Source: Nitrospirota bacterium (GTDB taxonomy: Bacteria; Nitrospirota; Nitrospiria; Nitrospirales; Nitrospiraceae). Taken from it: 32,891 nt of DNA. Position numbers and translations under genes: made by a program. The DNA lies in NCBI GenBank assembly GCA_013388555.1, contig JACAFD010000043.1, positions 1-32,891 on the forward strand. The letters are read 5' to 3'. This document shows, one piece after another, positions 32,397-32,891 of this stretch (the first letter of the stretch is position 1; each line of letters begins with the position of its first letter). The notes beneath the pieces were generated by a model. That model worked only from the letters and a program-made list of their open reading frames with translations, did no database searches and was not told the origin of the DNA.

Positions 32397-32891
32397 ATGT
32401 CGGCGTTTGTGTGGCTTACGATTCTCACCGCGTTGCGGATCTTGGTTCGCAATCGAATGCGTGCCGGTCTCACGATGCTCGGGATAGTCATCGGCGTGGG
32501 CGCCGTCATTGCGATGGTGAGTATCGGCGAGGGCGCCAAGCGTGCCGTGCAAGCGCAGATTGCGACGATGGGTACGAATGTCATCGTTATCTTTCCGGGG
32601 GTGACCTCTGCAAGCGGGGTACGGGGGGGACAGGGGAGTGCGGTGACCCTCACCGTGTCCGACGCGTTGGACTTGAAAAAACGCATTCCCTTGCTGGCTG
32701 ATACAGCCTGGGCCAAGCGCGATGTGATGCAAATCGTCTATGGAAATCGAAACTGGAACGGGACGATTAACGGCATCTCGCCGAGTTATCTCACTATTCG
32801 GGACTGGTCCTATACGAGTGGTGGTCCCTTCACCCAGACGGATTTGGAGAGTGCCGCTCGAGTGGCGCTCATCGGCCAAACTGTCGTGGAG
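32397..32891 (+). CDS. MacB/FtsX-type ABC transporter permease, 3' end outside window
   Basis: The visible 165 residues begin directly after the ATPase stop. They show an N-terminal amphipathic segment and the first membrane helix (RAGLTMLGIVIGVGAVIAMV), followed by SIGEGAKRAVQAQIATMGTN. This is the signature opening of MacB-type permeases, where the helix leads into the large periplasmic domain. The remaining residues (VIVIFPGVTSASGVRGGQG onward) are the start of that domain. The reading frame stays open to the right edge, so the second half, with the other three helices, lies outside. It completes the adaptor-ATPase-permease operon. Confidence 0.92.
   Translation, partial: MSAFVWLTILTALRILVRNRMRAGLTMLGIVIGVGAVIAMVSIGEGAKRAVQAQIATMGTNVIVIFPGVTSASGVRGGQGSAVTLTVSDALDLKKRIPLLADTAWAKRDVMQIVYGNRNWNGTINGISPSYLTIRDWSYTSGGPFTQTDLESAARVALIGQTVVE

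Overview
The window looks like a stretch of bacterial chromosome from the Nitrospirota, most likely a Nitrospira-type organism. That is an inference from the moderately high GC, the Gram-negative envelope genes (TonB-ExbBD, lipoproteins, a MacAB-type exporter), a sulfide-type Thi4 thiazole synthase next to thiC, and families of short palindromic intergenic repeats. No tRNA, rRNA, CRISPR array, transposase, integrase or phage gene was found. Most genes are housekeeping or metabolic. Nothing here amounts to a clearly new multi-gene system, although several small genes and repeat families are poorly explained.

Layout. 1-1270 (+): a 5'-truncated ApbE flavin transferase and a small lipoprotein. 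7385-1296 (-): a continuous iron block, fur, fbpA-fbpB-fbpC (periplasmic ferric-iron ABC importer) and exbB-exbD-tonB (energy supply for outer-membrane receptors). A strong promoter sits between fur and fbpA, and its -35 box overlaps the fur stop codon. Divergent from fur is a DUF4065/SocA-like protein (7540-8112). 8280-9812 (-) is an M32 carboxypeptidase. 9924-11516 (+) is an O-methyltransferase/EamA transporter pair, followed by an NTF2-like protein. About 600 bases without a gene (12282-12885) hold inverted repeats. A small Cys/His protein (-), then a PhoD-like phosphatase, a small membrane protein and an unknown protein (+) follow.

15656-17414 (-): two tandemly duplicated exported ankyrin-repeat genes. 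22646-17634 (-): thiC, thi4, a TPR gene, a receiver-like gene lacking the phosphorylated Asp, and a YgfZ/GcvT-like gene. thiC is preceded by a promoter, a TPP riboswitch and an intrinsic terminator, so thiamine should switch off thiC and probably thi4. Divergent from thiC is nadA. Then come ileS-lspA (+), uppP and a DUF2024 gene (-), a coiled-coil/helix-hairpin-helix lipoprotein with a perfect 32-base terminator palindrome, and a MacA-like adaptor, a MacB-like ATPase and the start of its permease, which runs off the right edge.

A repeat family with terminal arms of the form GGCYG..SAAAAAGG/CCTTTTTS..CRGCC occurs at about 11519, 19781 and 24120, with a decayed relative near 8101. A second family, recognised by a shared 19-base CCAGAYARACCAGATCAMC arm, lies at about 17464 and 27835.
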